A DNA stretch of 64,000 nt from NCBI GenBank assembly GCA_036850595.1, contig CM072152.1:8885640-8949639 (forward strand). Direction: 5' to 3'. Each line of letters starts with the position of its first letter. Position 1 is the first letter of the stretch. The position numbers and the translations under genes are program-made. Below the pieces are notes generated by a model. That model saw only the letters and a list, made by a program, of their open reading frames with translations, did not search any database and was not told where the DNA came from. This DNA is from Rhyacichthys aspro. Lineage: Eukaryota; Chordata; Actinopteri; Gobiiformes; Rhyacichthyidae. This document shows positions 13,089-24,237 of this stretch, piece by piece.

Positions 13089-13750
13089 CACACAAGCCCC
13101 GGGGGTACAAAGTTTTATGTGGCCCTTTGATGCATTTATTTGGGTGTATTTTTGGCACTAGGTTTTATTTAGATTTTAACAGGTTTTAGATGGATTAAAT
13201 TTTTGTTCAAATCTGTTCAAATACAACACCAACCTGTTCAAATCCATCTTAAAACTTAAAATCCATCTAAAACCTGTTTAAATCCAGTTAAAACCTGGTC
13301 AACTTCAACTAAAACCTGTTCAAATCCTACTAAAATCTGTTCAAATCCACTTAAAACCTGGTCAAATCCATCGAAAACCTGTTCAAATCCAATTAAAACC
13401 TGGTCAAATCCATCTAAAATCTGTTCAGATCCAACTGATACCTGTTTGAATTTGCCTAAAACGTGTTCCAATCCATCGAAAAACTGTTCAAATTCAACTA
13501 AAACCTGCTCAAGTCCACCTAAAACCTGTTCCAATCCATTTAAAACTGTTGAAATGTATTAAACCTGTTTCCATAAAAGGAGAAAATTAATGTTAAAGAT
13601 AACTTTCGTAAGACTCAAATGAAAATGAAATCTCACATTCAAAATTGAATTAAAGCCAATCACCACCATCTGTCAGCCCCTGAAAGGATTCTTATTAACT
13701 ACTATTAACTAATAACTACTCCTCACCACTTTGACACCACTGCTCTAAAT
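13081..13750 (-). mobile_element. hAT-like MITE carrying a 21-bp minisatellite, copy A
   Basis: The element is 13089-13742, in the opposite orientation to its relative at 24238-25044. Its right end, reverse complemented, starts CAGTGGTGTCAAAG; its left end keeps cacaca, but the tgtcaaactt stretch of the terminal repeat is lost. The flanks are ctttaaat (13081-13088) and ctctaaat (13743-13750), an 8-bp duplication with one mismatch, which supports a hAT-type insertion. The shared unique ends are tttatgtggccctttgatgc on the left and, on the minus strand, aatcctttcaggggctga and atgtgagattt from the right. About 340 bp inside is an array of 21-bp units, best described as ggttttagatggatttgaaca. No transposase is encoded. 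The homology with copy B is plain by eye over the whole non-array part. Confidence 0.85.
13205..13556 (-). repeat. 21-bp minisatellite inside MITE copy A
   Basis: About 16 imperfect tandem units of roughly 21 bp, read on the plus strand as aatccatctaaaacctgttc with substitutions. Because the unit is a multiple of three, the minus strand stays open from 13534 to 13256 and would encode thirteen seven-residue units of the FEQVLDG / FEQVLVG type. No promoter or flanking coding sequence supports translation, so I annotate the array as a repeat and not as a gene. A short run of units in the reverse orientation lies just outside at about 13158-13198. Confidence 0.85.
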
Positions 13751-14659
13751 GAATGTACTGCACCATGCTGCATTGTACTGAAATCAGTAAATCACCTTAG
13801 AACATAATTTAATACGAGGGTGTGTGAAATTTTAGTTCAGTTTATACAGTCTGATTTGATCTGAAGTGGGCCAGACCAGGAAAATAATAGTATAAAAGTC
13901 ATTAAAAAAAAAGTAATAATGTAATGTTGCCAAAAGCCTTCAGCCTGTATGTTTTCACCAACTCACCCTTACAATATGACTTTGATGCTAATGCTATTTG
14001 GGTCAATGAGGGTGCCACAGGGAGTTAATGTAACTGAAAAAGAGTAATTGCATTGCTGCCATCTTCTGGTCTAAGTGTTGTGTTATGTTCTTCTCTTACT
14101 AGAAAGAGTGCAACACCAAGGGGACAAATTAGGAATAGCAGTTACTTTAATTTTCTCAAAGGGTTATTCCTTCAGAAGGTGAGCTCCTGCTAACTTTATT
14201 ATTTTGTTTGCTGCAGTTGGACTGGCTGTTTGCTCTTAAGGGAACTTAGTTTTAGGTTATGACAAAACAACACTACAGCTTGTGCAGCTATTTTCAGTTA
14301 GCAGGTGCTATTTTCTCGAAAGACTTTATTTTTCTGGGATGATTTTAAACCTGTCACAACAAAACGTGTTTACCCCTGAGATTCAGACTTTGTCCTTAAG
14401 TGTCTGTTGTCTACTATGTCAGGTTGAAAAGATTTGGTGTTGTATTGTAATGTCATTCTCAAAGCATGAAGACCTTGTGACATCCTTTTTAACAAAGATT
14501 TTTTGTTTTGTTTTGTTTTTTTTTTGTTATTTTTGCCAAATATTATGAACATATTATTTTTATGAGAATCATTTTCCTTTTCCATAGGCCCAGGGGTGAT
14601 TGATAGCTCAATGTCAGTCTATATAGATATACTTTCACATTATTATTATTATTATTATT
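13751..14659. other. Non-coding stretch
   Basis: No gene recognised. gccatcttctgg (14058-14069) is an 11 of 12 minus-strand match to the CTCF core. A T-rich run lies at 14500-14530, and a short (ATT)n microsatellite at about 14639-14660 abuts the next repeat. Confidence 0.5.
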
Positions 14660-14995
14660 AGTGAGTTCAAATCCCGGCCAACTCAAAACATCCTTAGCTG
14701 ATTGTAACCAACTCAAACATCGTCGGCTAACTCTGGTCTTTCTGTGAGGAGTCTGCATGTCCTCCCCGTGTCACCGTGGGTTCTGTCCAGGTACTCCGGC
14801 TTCCTCCCACCGTCCAAAGACATGCATGTATAGGTCAACTGGCAACTCTAAAGTATCCCTAGTGAATGAATGTGAGAGTGAATGGTTGTCTGTCAATGTT
14901 AGTCTACAAGTGTCAGCCCTGCAACGAACAAAGCTGCTGGGATAGGCTCCAGCCACCCGCGACCCCAAAACGGGACTAAGCGGTAGAAAAAAGAA
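14660..14995 (+). repeat. SINE-like dispersed repeat, copy 2
   Basis: Begins with a B-box-like gagttcaaatcccggcc and carries the family landmarks: ctttctgtgaggagtctgca, tactccggcttcctcccacc, caaagacatgcatgtatagg, gaatgtgagagtgaatggtt and gctgggataggctccagcc. It ends in an A-rich tail (14985-15004), followed by a (GAT)n run at 15012-15031. The promoter A box upstream appears replaced by (ATT)n, so this copy is probably inactive. Confidence 0.8.
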
Positions 14996-15031
14996 AAAAA
15001 AAGAATGAATAATGATGATGATGATGATGAA

Positions 15032-16430
15032 TTTCTGTTTTGATTATCTACATCTGCTGATATCTGATATTTTTTCAATTTATTTGTATGTTACAGTTGT
15101 ACATTTCTGTTGGATTCATGTTTTTTTTAATTCTGATTTCAGTTTTTATTTACTGATTCCCTGTTATCTGTTTTGTTGTGGGCCTTTTCTCGTGTATGTA
15201 TTATCATGTTGCCTGACAAAACAGCAGATGTTGTAGATGATGTATTTGCATGTACTGGTCGCCATTAAATGTTGTGAAAATCATACACATGCCTACATGT
15301 GTCTAGTAAAGACAAATGCATTTGAGTGACTACCTATTGACTTATACTTCTCAAAGTACAATGGAGGTTGAGGCTGTGCTGTGATAAACATGCAGTGTAT
15401 TTGTTTTATGAGTGAGAGAGGAAACCCGGCCCTTAAAAGGGGAAATATTTTATAAAAGCCCCTGCCTGAGAAATCATATGTTTATTGCTTATTTCCTTTA
15501 ATGCAAATCACAGAGGCTGCAGAACGGAACGGGCGAGACAGCAGAAAGGCTTAACCCTGTAAAAGCAGTGCAATAAAAGTGCAAGATGAAAGATTACATA
15601 AATATAGAGCTTGAGGTGGACAGACTTTAAGGCAAGAAGAAAACGACACAAGAAAAGGATGCATTAAGACGAGACGACTGCAGTCATGATTGGAAAAAGA
15701 GACCTTGAGCTACACAAGCCAAGTAAATAAAAAAAACTGAACAAGGTAGCATTATAACTGATTGTGAGGTTTCAAGGTTCGATCAAGAGTAATTAGTGGT
15801 GAAGGTAAAGCATCATGCAACATCTTCCAGTGTTGTAAAGAAAGTATGAGGCAAGTGTGCATGTGTTGTTAGTGTTGTTTACTGACTTAGTAATATAGGT
15901 AAGGATTCTGTAAAGATGTTTTCAAAAAATGTATAATGGTCATAACAGGATTTTGGTTGTATCACTGTGAGATCACTTGTCTTTGATCCTGTCACACTGT
16001 GCAACACACAACTACGTATAACATTCAGTTTAGCCATGATGATTTAATTGTTCTTCACTGAGGGCAAAAATTGCAATTGGACATAGAAGAGGGGAGAATC
16101 ATATTGAACAGGAGGGGAGGGGAGAGTGAAGGGCCATGCTACAAGAATAGAGCATTTCTAAATGACTCCTGCAGTAAAAAAACAAAACAAAACAAAAAAA
16201 AACATGGACACACAGAGAACATTACCTTCATTTGTAGACTAATTTTGTTTACAGTTCTTTTTTGAAATAGCAATAGTACATTTTATTTTATTTTAGTTCA
16301 TTTTGATATTAATGGACAAAGTTAAAGGGAATTAAATGTGTGCCAGTCTGCGCAAGTTTCCATCTAACACTCCATACCACTGTTCCAGATGAGCCACTAC
16401 ATGCAACCGATTTCACTCACATTTTGGAAT
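15032..16430. other. Non-coding stretch with a promoter-like motif cluster
   Basis: No gene recognised. The segment 15431-15508 combines an exact CArG box, a TATA-like element and an octamer and is listed separately. The remainder is unique AT-rich sequence. Confidence 0.5.
15431..15508 (+). promoter_or_regulatory. CArG box, TATA-like and octamer motif cluster
   Basis: CCTTAAAAGG (15431-15440) is an exact CC(A/T)6GG serum-response-factor box. TTATAAAAG follows at about 15450-15458, and ATGCAAAT, the POU-factor octamer, lies at 15501-15508. The order and close spacing look promoter-like on the plus strand, but no open frame of note follows, so any product would be non-coding or spliced. Motifs are seen; function is inferred. 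Confidence 0.25.
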
Positions 16431-16698
16431 ATTCATTCATTCATCTTCTACCACCACCCTGGACAATGGACAGTTTGTCTCAGGGCTGACATTTAGACAC
16501 AGACATTAACAGACAACATGCATTCACTAGGGGCACTTTAGAGTCACCAGTTGACCACTAGAGGAGCCAGAGAGAACCCAGGGTAACAAGGGGAGGACAT
16601 GCAGACTCCTCACAGAAAGACTGAGAGTCAGCCGGCTCGGGGATTGAACCCACAACCTTCCTGCTGTGAGGCACTAATCACTCTACCACAGTGCACCA
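16431..16698 (-). repeat. SINE-like dispersed repeat, copy 3 (inverted)
   Basis: Reverse complement of the family at 5007-5328 and 14660-14995. It shows the (catt)n tail side first (attcattcattcatcttcta), then catgcagactcctcacagaa, then gattgaacccacaaccttcc (B box ggttcaatcc on the minus strand) and gaggcactaatcactctacc (A-box side). Both internal promoter boxes are recognisable, making this the best-preserved tRNA-like head of the family in the window. Confidence 0.8.
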
Positions 16699-17582
16699 CT
16701 TATTTAGAAATATTCCATAAGAAATTGTTGGAAACAGTAGCAAACAATAGTGAGCTGCATCCAGTTTTCATTGCTTGGTATAGCCTAAAAGCCGTCTGCA
16801 TGCTCCCAGGACAAAGCTAAAGACGATGGGTGACAGGGCCTTTGAGGCTGCTGCTTATTATTATTATTATTATTTAAGCAGTTTTCTTGCATTGCACTTA
16901 AATAGTAGCCAGCATTGGTTTCTTTACATTTTCTTTTTGTGCATGCACTTTGTTTCATCTCCTCTCATGATCCCTACACAGTATCGTTTGTCTTTGTTAA
17001 CTTAAATATGCTCACCGTTGGGACACATGTTGAAGTTAATATGCAGGAAAAAACTAAAAAAAAACCCCTTCAGAAAGAATTAAAAGATTTCTGCTGCAGT
17101 TCTGTAACCATAGCAACCTGGGTTAAGGTGTTTTTTATTGTTGATGCAGTAATCATTTGAATGACTTTGAGGGTCATGTGTGCAGTGCACCCATCAGAGA
17201 GTTTGGGATCCATTCATGTGTGCACGCTGGTAATAACGCTCGCATTATGCCTGCATCATGGGATCAGCGGGCTAAAATGTTACAGTCGAAATTTTAATGG
17301 AGCATTTAGGCACTCCAAAACACAGGCAATCAGTTTTGCAGCATGTGTGGAATTTCAAACAATGAAGCCTGTGAGACCATTTTAAATGTTCGAGGGCTGC
17401 CAGGAAATAAAACACACTGGATCCACACAGTGTACTTAGAACACAGCAGTAAACAGTAATTAGAATGAAGGGGCTTGACAAAGTTAGACCAGTTGCACAT
17501 TATGAGTAAAACTGGATACAACAGGCTAGAGGTTTTATTTCAAGATGAGCACTAGCAAGACTGAGAAAACTTGTCTGTTTCA
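16699..17582. other. Non-coding stretch
   Basis: No gene recognised. A (TTA)n microsatellite lies at about 16855-16876 and an exact X-box motif at 17104-17117. Confidence 0.55.
17104..17117. promoter_or_regulatory. RFX-type X-box motif
   Basis: GTAACCATAGCAAC matches GTNRCC-N2-RGYAAC at every constrained position. There is no adjacent gene. Confidence 0.35.
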
Positions 17583-17770
17583 GATAATGTCTAGCTCACC
17601 TGGTAGAGTGCATACCACATACTTGAGACCTGGGTTCAATTCCGACTCAGGTTATTTTCCCATTGTTATTCCCCTCTCTAACCCTGTTTTCTTTCTGTCT
17701 ACATTGACTGTCAAATGAAGAAACATTTATAATAATCATATAATAACAACAACAACAATAATAATAATTC
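17583..17770 (+). repeat. tRNA-derived SINE
   Basis: The head is tRNA-like, with an A box around tagctcacctgg (17592-17603) and a B box ggttcaattcc (17633-17643), separated as in tRNA genes. The body continues ccctctctaaccctgttttc and ctgtcaaatgaag, followed by an (AAC)n/(AAT)n tail at about 17740-17769. It cannot be a functional tRNA: it continues straight into non-tRNA sequence and the acceptor stem does not pair. This family differs from the SINE-like copies at 5.0, 14.7 and 16.4 kb. Confidence 0.75.
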
Positions 17771-17850
17771 CCCCTTAACCCCAAAAAGCTCCCAAAATTA
17801 ACATCAAAAAAAGAAAAAGAAATAAAATTATTTATTGTAGCCCTATAAAT

Positions 17851-18028
<178 letters not shown>

Positions 18029-21000
18029 GTAAAGAAGAGTAGGTGCATGTCCATTAACTGTCGAGGAGTACTCAGAGTCAGATACTCAAAGTTCTAAATG
18101 TGTCTATGAAACTAAAAGCAGTGTGTAAATTACATGGTTTTAAGGTAACCAAATGTAGCAACTACATTGTATCACTCTACACATCTTTATTCATTCATAT
18201 ATGTATGTAAAAGGTCAACTGGTGTCATCATTGGTCCGTATGAAACTCATAAGCATGGTTTGCAGAACATGAAGCCTATTAGAGCAACCTGGATGTAGAA
18301 ACTGTAGACCTTTATCTTAGTTGAAAACATGGCTTTGCTAATGCCACAGAGCAGAGAGAGCCTCTCAAGAATCAACATCATTTTAGTGATTTGTTTACTT
18401 TGAGTGGAATCAGGACAAATGATGGAGGGTAATCAAGACGTAGTCAGTGAAAGGCGCATTACTCCACCGAAGAGAAAGGAGGAAACGGCGGGAGACTGAA
18501 TTGGTAAGAATCCTTGATGGACACATTTCTTTTCATAGCCTCATCTTTTATTTATTTAACTTGCTGCTGAGAAAAGAAACAGAAATAAAGGAGGAAAAAA
18601 ATAAGGAGGAATGGAGAATAAAACAAAAGGGTGAGAAGGCAGGAGAGGAAAGGCATGAAGGGAATTGTCGAATAAAAAGAGATGTGGAAGAAGAAGGTAG
18701 AAGGGACAGAGGGAATGATAAAGAGCCAGTATCATATTGATGTGAGGCTCCAAGGGCTAGAGTCATGCTATAAAACTGTCACTGCAACCCTTTGATGAGC
18801 TTCCATATTTCTTGTTTCTGGGGCTACCATTAGTCTGTTATCCCCCTTCTCCACTTTTTTCCCCCAGTGCTTCTCTAGAGCTTTTCAATAGAAATCTAGA
18901 GGCAAAGATATGTTAGCTTATCCATAACAGATGCTTAATACAGTAGTAACAAAGACACCCGCTGTAACAAGGTACAATGGAACCATATACCTCACCATCC
19001 ATACATCTATCCATCCATAAAATAAAACACATATAAGTTTGAACAAAGATGATTAGCAAATTCATGTCATTTGACATAAAAAGCTCAACTAAATTAAATA
19101 TCCATTTATTTACATTACTTCATATTGGAGCCTGACCTAAAGGTGCATTTGGTAAAATGTTAAATAGTGGAATATGTTGTGATTTGTGCATAATCTCATC
19201 AAGATAACACTATTCAATTGCCTACCTCGAAAAATAGATATTTAAAGCTTTGTAAATCAAATAAAACTGTTACTTCCTGTTACTACAGCTACCTAGAGAG
19301 GACAAAACGCGCCCTGCTGGAGGTGAAGGACACTCATGTGGCTTTTTGAGACCACATTTTTGCCTGAAAGTTTAGGAAATAAATGAACTTTTTTTGTCTT
19401 GAAATTACTATGGAACCTACAGTATGTCCACTGGGATAGACAACACAGTGTCCCTGCAGGGCTACCATAGCTGTTTGCTGAGTGTGAGGTTGCCAGATGC
19501 CACCCAAAATGAGCAAAAACTACACATCCTACCTATGAGGGAAAAAAATGCAACTAACATGGCACATATTAATATGTTAGTGATTTTCATATGGAATCTG
19601 GCAAAGGTTTTACATCAGATGCACTTTCTGACACAACCATCTCTATTTATCCAGGATTGGGACTGGGACAAAAGGTACACTGGCTTATAACCTCCTATGG
19701 CTAGATTAAAAATGGCACATTTTTATCTGTATTGATAATGTTTGTTGTTGCCTCGATTGCCCTTTACTCATATACTGTGCAAAGGCTTCTTTACTATCAC
19801 TTTTGGTTCATGTTGTACACACATGTACTTGCCAAGGTCAGTGTAGTCACTGTGTTTCCAGATGGTGGAAAGACAGTGACTACACTGACATTAACTACTA
19901 ATGTTTTGCAATCTGCAGTTTAACTTGAGGCTCAAGTTGTTGTGATAGCGGTTGGTCTTTAAACAGTGCTTTATGTTTTATGGAGAGAAGCAGACAACGG
20001 TTCACAGTAATAAATAATGATCGGAGCTGGCAGTGCTGGACCTATTCCACGTCCGTCTGTTTTATGACTTATTAGACTTTAGGTAAACGACACTGTCTCT
20101 GTCATCAGAAAGGAACTGGATTCTCGAAATAGACCTTGCACAATAAACCCACCGCTCATTTACTTTCAAAGAGCCAGACTGTGTAATGAGGCACAGTAAG
20201 CTGGTATTATTGAAGTTCTTTCAGTCAGCCAGGACTGTTAACTGCAGAGTGAAAGTCCAGCAAGAATATTAATATGGAATTGCAAAATAAAATGAAATGT
20301 GATGAAACTAACAAGGATCATTAAAAAAAATGTTTTGACAAAAAGTGTGGATATTATTTTTTTTTTTCCAATATCAGTAAACCTGTAAAGACTTCATGTT
20401 AACCATTGTTTTTGCACAATACATAAAACAGAAATCATTTTTTCTCCACGGTTTTGAAATTGTCAGCCTGTCCTGACAGGCACATTCACAGTAAAGTACC
20501 AGTTTCCTTAAAGATGTCATACACAATACGACTTATCTCATTTGTATCAGTGAGTACGGCAGTTGTATGACAAGTTTCACTCAATTAAAAAAAGCAATGT
20601 AATACAAGACACTACAACAATGCGTCCTCTTCTGAAATAATGATTTTTTCATATGCTTGAGTCATTAGCATGTATTGACTATTGTCTGTTGGTGTGGGAT
20701 TTATAGCTTGATAAATATAACTTGTAAATACCTGGGAATGCATCCGGACAACAAGCTGAAGGAGGACATCAATAAAGATGCACTTCACATTAACGGAGAG
20801 AGTGAGTTACCTTGTGCAGCTGCTGGATTCTTGCAGGATTTGTGAGTTCACAAACTGCTTGATAATCCATCTTGTCCTGCTCAGGGCACTGCAATTTCCT
20901 GCTAACTATTGCTGGACCAACGGTGTGGCAGTATTGACAGTTATGTGTTTTAAAAGGCAACAATGAAAACAACACGCTTTTACTTCAGGCTCATAAAATG

Positions 21001-22207
21001 ATCTTGAAATACTCAGCTTGATTTCCTTCGCATCATTATTTTCATCTAAAAAGCATTTGATTCAACCCAAACAGCCTACATTTCAAAATCCCTATTCCAC
21101 AATCAGTAAGAGTTAAAAAGAACTGTGTCCAGCTCCTTTCTTTTTAAGCCCTTAGAAGTCAGTGTACATGTATAGGCTTCTTAAAATGCACAGAGATCTG
21201 ATTTATTCTAAAACAGCCCCAGTGTTCACAATGATGACAAGCCACACAGAGCCACAATTAAAACAGCTGAAAAAATTGCACCAGTGATTGCTTTCCCTGT
21301 GTTCTTCTCAAGCTTCAGAGCCAAGCTTCAGGCTACATTCCCTGACAAACAAATGACCCGTTGACAGAGAAGATGCTGCGAGTGGAAGTCTGTTACAGGG
21401 AAAGGCTGCTGTTGTTCTAATACTTTCTTAACAGACACCTTGTTTTTGCTCTCATTGTGCTGTGTGCAATATTTGTAATTAGTTATGTGCCCGGTATGGT
21501 TTCTGAATTTTGATTAAGCTGATCCTAATGAGCTGTGACTGTTAATGAGCCAGCTGCACCAAGTTTCCCCTCGCATTTGGCTGACTTTGTTTTTGTTGCT
21601 TAAACTTTCTACACCCATCACTTTGATATCATTATTACTGACATTGTGAAGCATATTTTTAGTCGTGTAAAACATCTCATTTACATCATGTTTTAGACTT
21701 GTACACAGTGTGGAACAAAAGACTTTTCATTTCTACTTTGGCTGCATACCACATCATACTCTATATTCAAGTGTTTGTTATCTGGGATACAGGAAAGCTT
21801 TGTCTCAGTTTAAAGTAAAATCTGGAGAAGACTAAAAATTGAATAAATAAACCTCGTCTATTCATTTAATACACTTTCCCATGAAGTTCTGGCAGCTTTT
21901 TTACACCGCACATTTTTTTGTTATAGTCTAAAATATGACTGGACTGTGGCTCAACTGCATTTCAACATTCTTAGTAAGCCCCAGAAACTTGAAACTGTAA
22001 TGATTTTTTTCTCAATTTTGTTTCTGTGGAGGGCTAACTCATAGAGATATTCAAATTTGTTGATAAAAATGTGGCCATTTTAATGTTTTAAAATCTTTTT
22101 TAAGGAGTTTTTTGCTTTTAAACTGCAAGGAGTTGAAATGTGCACTTATACAATGTGATGAGCATTGAAGCTACATTACTCAGTTAGAGTAGGATTATTA
22201 TTATTCA
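18029..22207. other. Non-coding stretch
   Basis: No gene recognised. 18570-18725 is strongly purine-rich and produces a Lys/Glu-rich open frame that is compositional, not a gene. A strong hairpin at 19837-19889 is listed separately. 21440-21560 contains several TAAT-type homeodomain cores (gtaattagttatg, cctaatgagctg, gttaatgag). Confidence 0.5.
19837..19889. other. Near-perfect 53-nt hairpin
   Basis: gtcagtgtagtcactgt (19837-19853) is exactly complementary to 19873-19889. After one G/G mismatch the stem continues with tttcca / tggaaa, leaving a 5-nt loop (gatgg). That is 23 of 24 possible pairs. The size suits a short miRNA-like precursor or a tiny palindromic insertion. I do not recognise either arm as a known miRNA, and the pairing is more perfect than usual for miRNA precursors. 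Confidence 0.8.
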
Positions 22208-22690
22208 GTGTTGTATGGTAAGAGTATCATGACTGGTGAGGTGGTCTGCAAAACAGTACAATCTGGGACAGAATCATTTGAAAAAGGGCAGGTACTTTCA
22301 GATGAATACCTGATCTGTGATTGGATGAACCACATGCCACCAGGTACTTTATCCAATCAGAGCAATGCCATGTTGCTTACATTAGTATTGGTAAAACGGT
22401 TGGATAAAATTGCATCGCCTCGTAATGGTAAGGTAGCAGGTAAAGGTAAGTACTCTCTTTGACTTCAGATCCAGACTCTCCTCACATAGTGGACAATGTA
22501 TAATGTATAATATAATGCTATAAAGTAATAAAATCTATAGTTTCACAATCTTTGCTTTTGGCTGCACTGCTGCAACCAACATGCAACAGTATATGAGTTC
22601 TCCTTTAAAATGATGGAAGTAAAGGTGTACTCTTAAACCATTTTTCTTTTCTATTTGTAGGAGGCTTTTCATCTCCTGCACATCTTAATT
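22208..22690 (+). other. Putative exon pair, including a 30-nt microexon
   Basis: An open segment from 22208 runs to a strong donor at 22447 (AAAG|gtaagta). At 22661-22690 a 30-nt segment is bounded by an excellent acceptor (tttttcttttctatttgtag) and a consensus donor (gtaagt). Joining the two keeps one reading frame open across the microexon in phase 1 (…VAGK-GGFSSPAHLN). The peptide resembles no family I know and no further exon was identified, so this may be chance. Confidence 0.15.
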
Positions 22691-24229
22691 GTAAGTGAAA
22701 GTGACAGTGATAGTGACACAGAGAAGCAAAAAATAAAAAAATGTTTTTGTGGAACACTTCAAATGACTAAATCTCATCACCCATTTATCCAGGCACCGCT
22801 TTAATGCATTTCAACAGTATACATAAACATTCATACACATACACACTCGGTGATTGTAGCTACCCAATTCTCTGTAACTGATCCTCTTACTGTAAAATAA
22901 AAATGTGATGGAGTGAGCTTGGATGCTAGATATCAGGGATTAAAGACGCAGTTATCTTACAAAGTACCTGTTTCATGTGCAAATTATAAATAACCATTTC
23001 ACAGTAACCATCTCACATGAAATCACATGCTTTGATGCACAGATCGTCATATAAATATCTACGTATAGCCATTTAAAGGTCATTGAGCTATCTTAGCCTT
23101 GTTTCATTTTAGTCTTCAAAGTCCTGTCGGGTCAATATTCTGTGCTTCCTGTAAACAATTCCTTGAAATGTGGAAAGGGGGATGACATCAAAGCAATTTT
23201 ACTTTATTCCATTTAAACTACACTGAGGCTGTGTGTTTGTGACAGTACGTGTGCACATCAGAAACACACAAGCACTCTCTGACTTTAATATGGTGATTGA
23301 CTGTGGATATTTAGACAATACTACATGTGTACACTAATATAGCTAGTGCAACACACTAAGAATGAACTCTTAACACCAAGGCAAGCAAACACATAACTCT
23401 GTGAGACAAAATGCACAACCAGAAATATGTTGTGCTTAAAAGTACAAACCCTTCTTAATGATGTTCTGGACTAATCACCCTAATCACAATCTTCTGAAAA
23501 TAAACATTACTTGAAATCAAAATCAAAAATATCTAGCAACATACAGTAGTTCATTTACAAATTTTGAGCATGGATAACAGAGCAGCTTCAATAATAAACT
23601 TTAATAACCTAAATAAGTCTAGTATAGGAGCCATAAACTTTAACTGTTTGAACAAAATCAAGCCATTTTTATGGAACCCATGCTGATGGATGCAAATGGA
23701 GATGAATGGAATACTTAAGACTAGCTTAACATTGCTTTTTATACAGGTCTCATTTTTGATTTCACTTTTAAAGGTTTTTCCATGTACTATTTCCCAATTA
23801 AAGAAACAATTCCTACAAATTCCCATTGCTTTGATGGTTCTGAAATGTAAAAGAATAATACCAAAAGCAATAACAATCTTCCACACAGTGTGCCCAGCTG
23901 ACCAGACACTCCTTTCTGTGACAGGGGCGCGTTGCCAGAACACATCTCACCAATTCCAAACAATTTTCCACACATCTGATATTGTAAAATAAATATTGAC
24001 ACAGTCCCCACACAGTTTGCAGCAGTGGAGTTGCCAGGCGCAAATCCTGAAAATCATGTATAGTGTGGCATAAAGCTAGACCCATCTTTTCTGAGCAGTC
24101 TTTCTTTAAAATGTGTCTCACAAATGCATTTTTTGTTTGTATTAGCTTGACTAGCCATTAGCATTACTAGCTAAAACAAAATCTAATCCTGCCTCTTAAA
24201 TTCCTCTTTTTCCGAATACACTTACAAAC
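22691..24229. other. Non-coding stretch
   Basis: No gene recognised. Overlapping open frames on both strands at 23551-24121 have no family resemblance and shadow one another. Confidence 0.55.
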
Positions 24230-24237
24230 TGCTATGG

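Noticed and set aside
13204..13556. CRISPR array
   Set aside because: The repeats are contiguous 21-bp units without unique spacers, lie inside a MITE, and the DNA is eukaryotic.
17592..17650. Functional tRNA gene
   Set aside because: A and B boxes are present, but the stems do not pair properly and the sequence runs into a SINE body.
18447..18740. 97-codon Lys/Glu/Arg-rich open frame
   Set aside because: It reflects a purine-rich tract; the opposite strand is equally open with Ser/Leu/Phe, showing composition and not coding.
23551..24121. Open frames of 100-130 codons on both strands
   Set aside because: They overlap one another in several frames and show no domain, splice structure or codon pattern.
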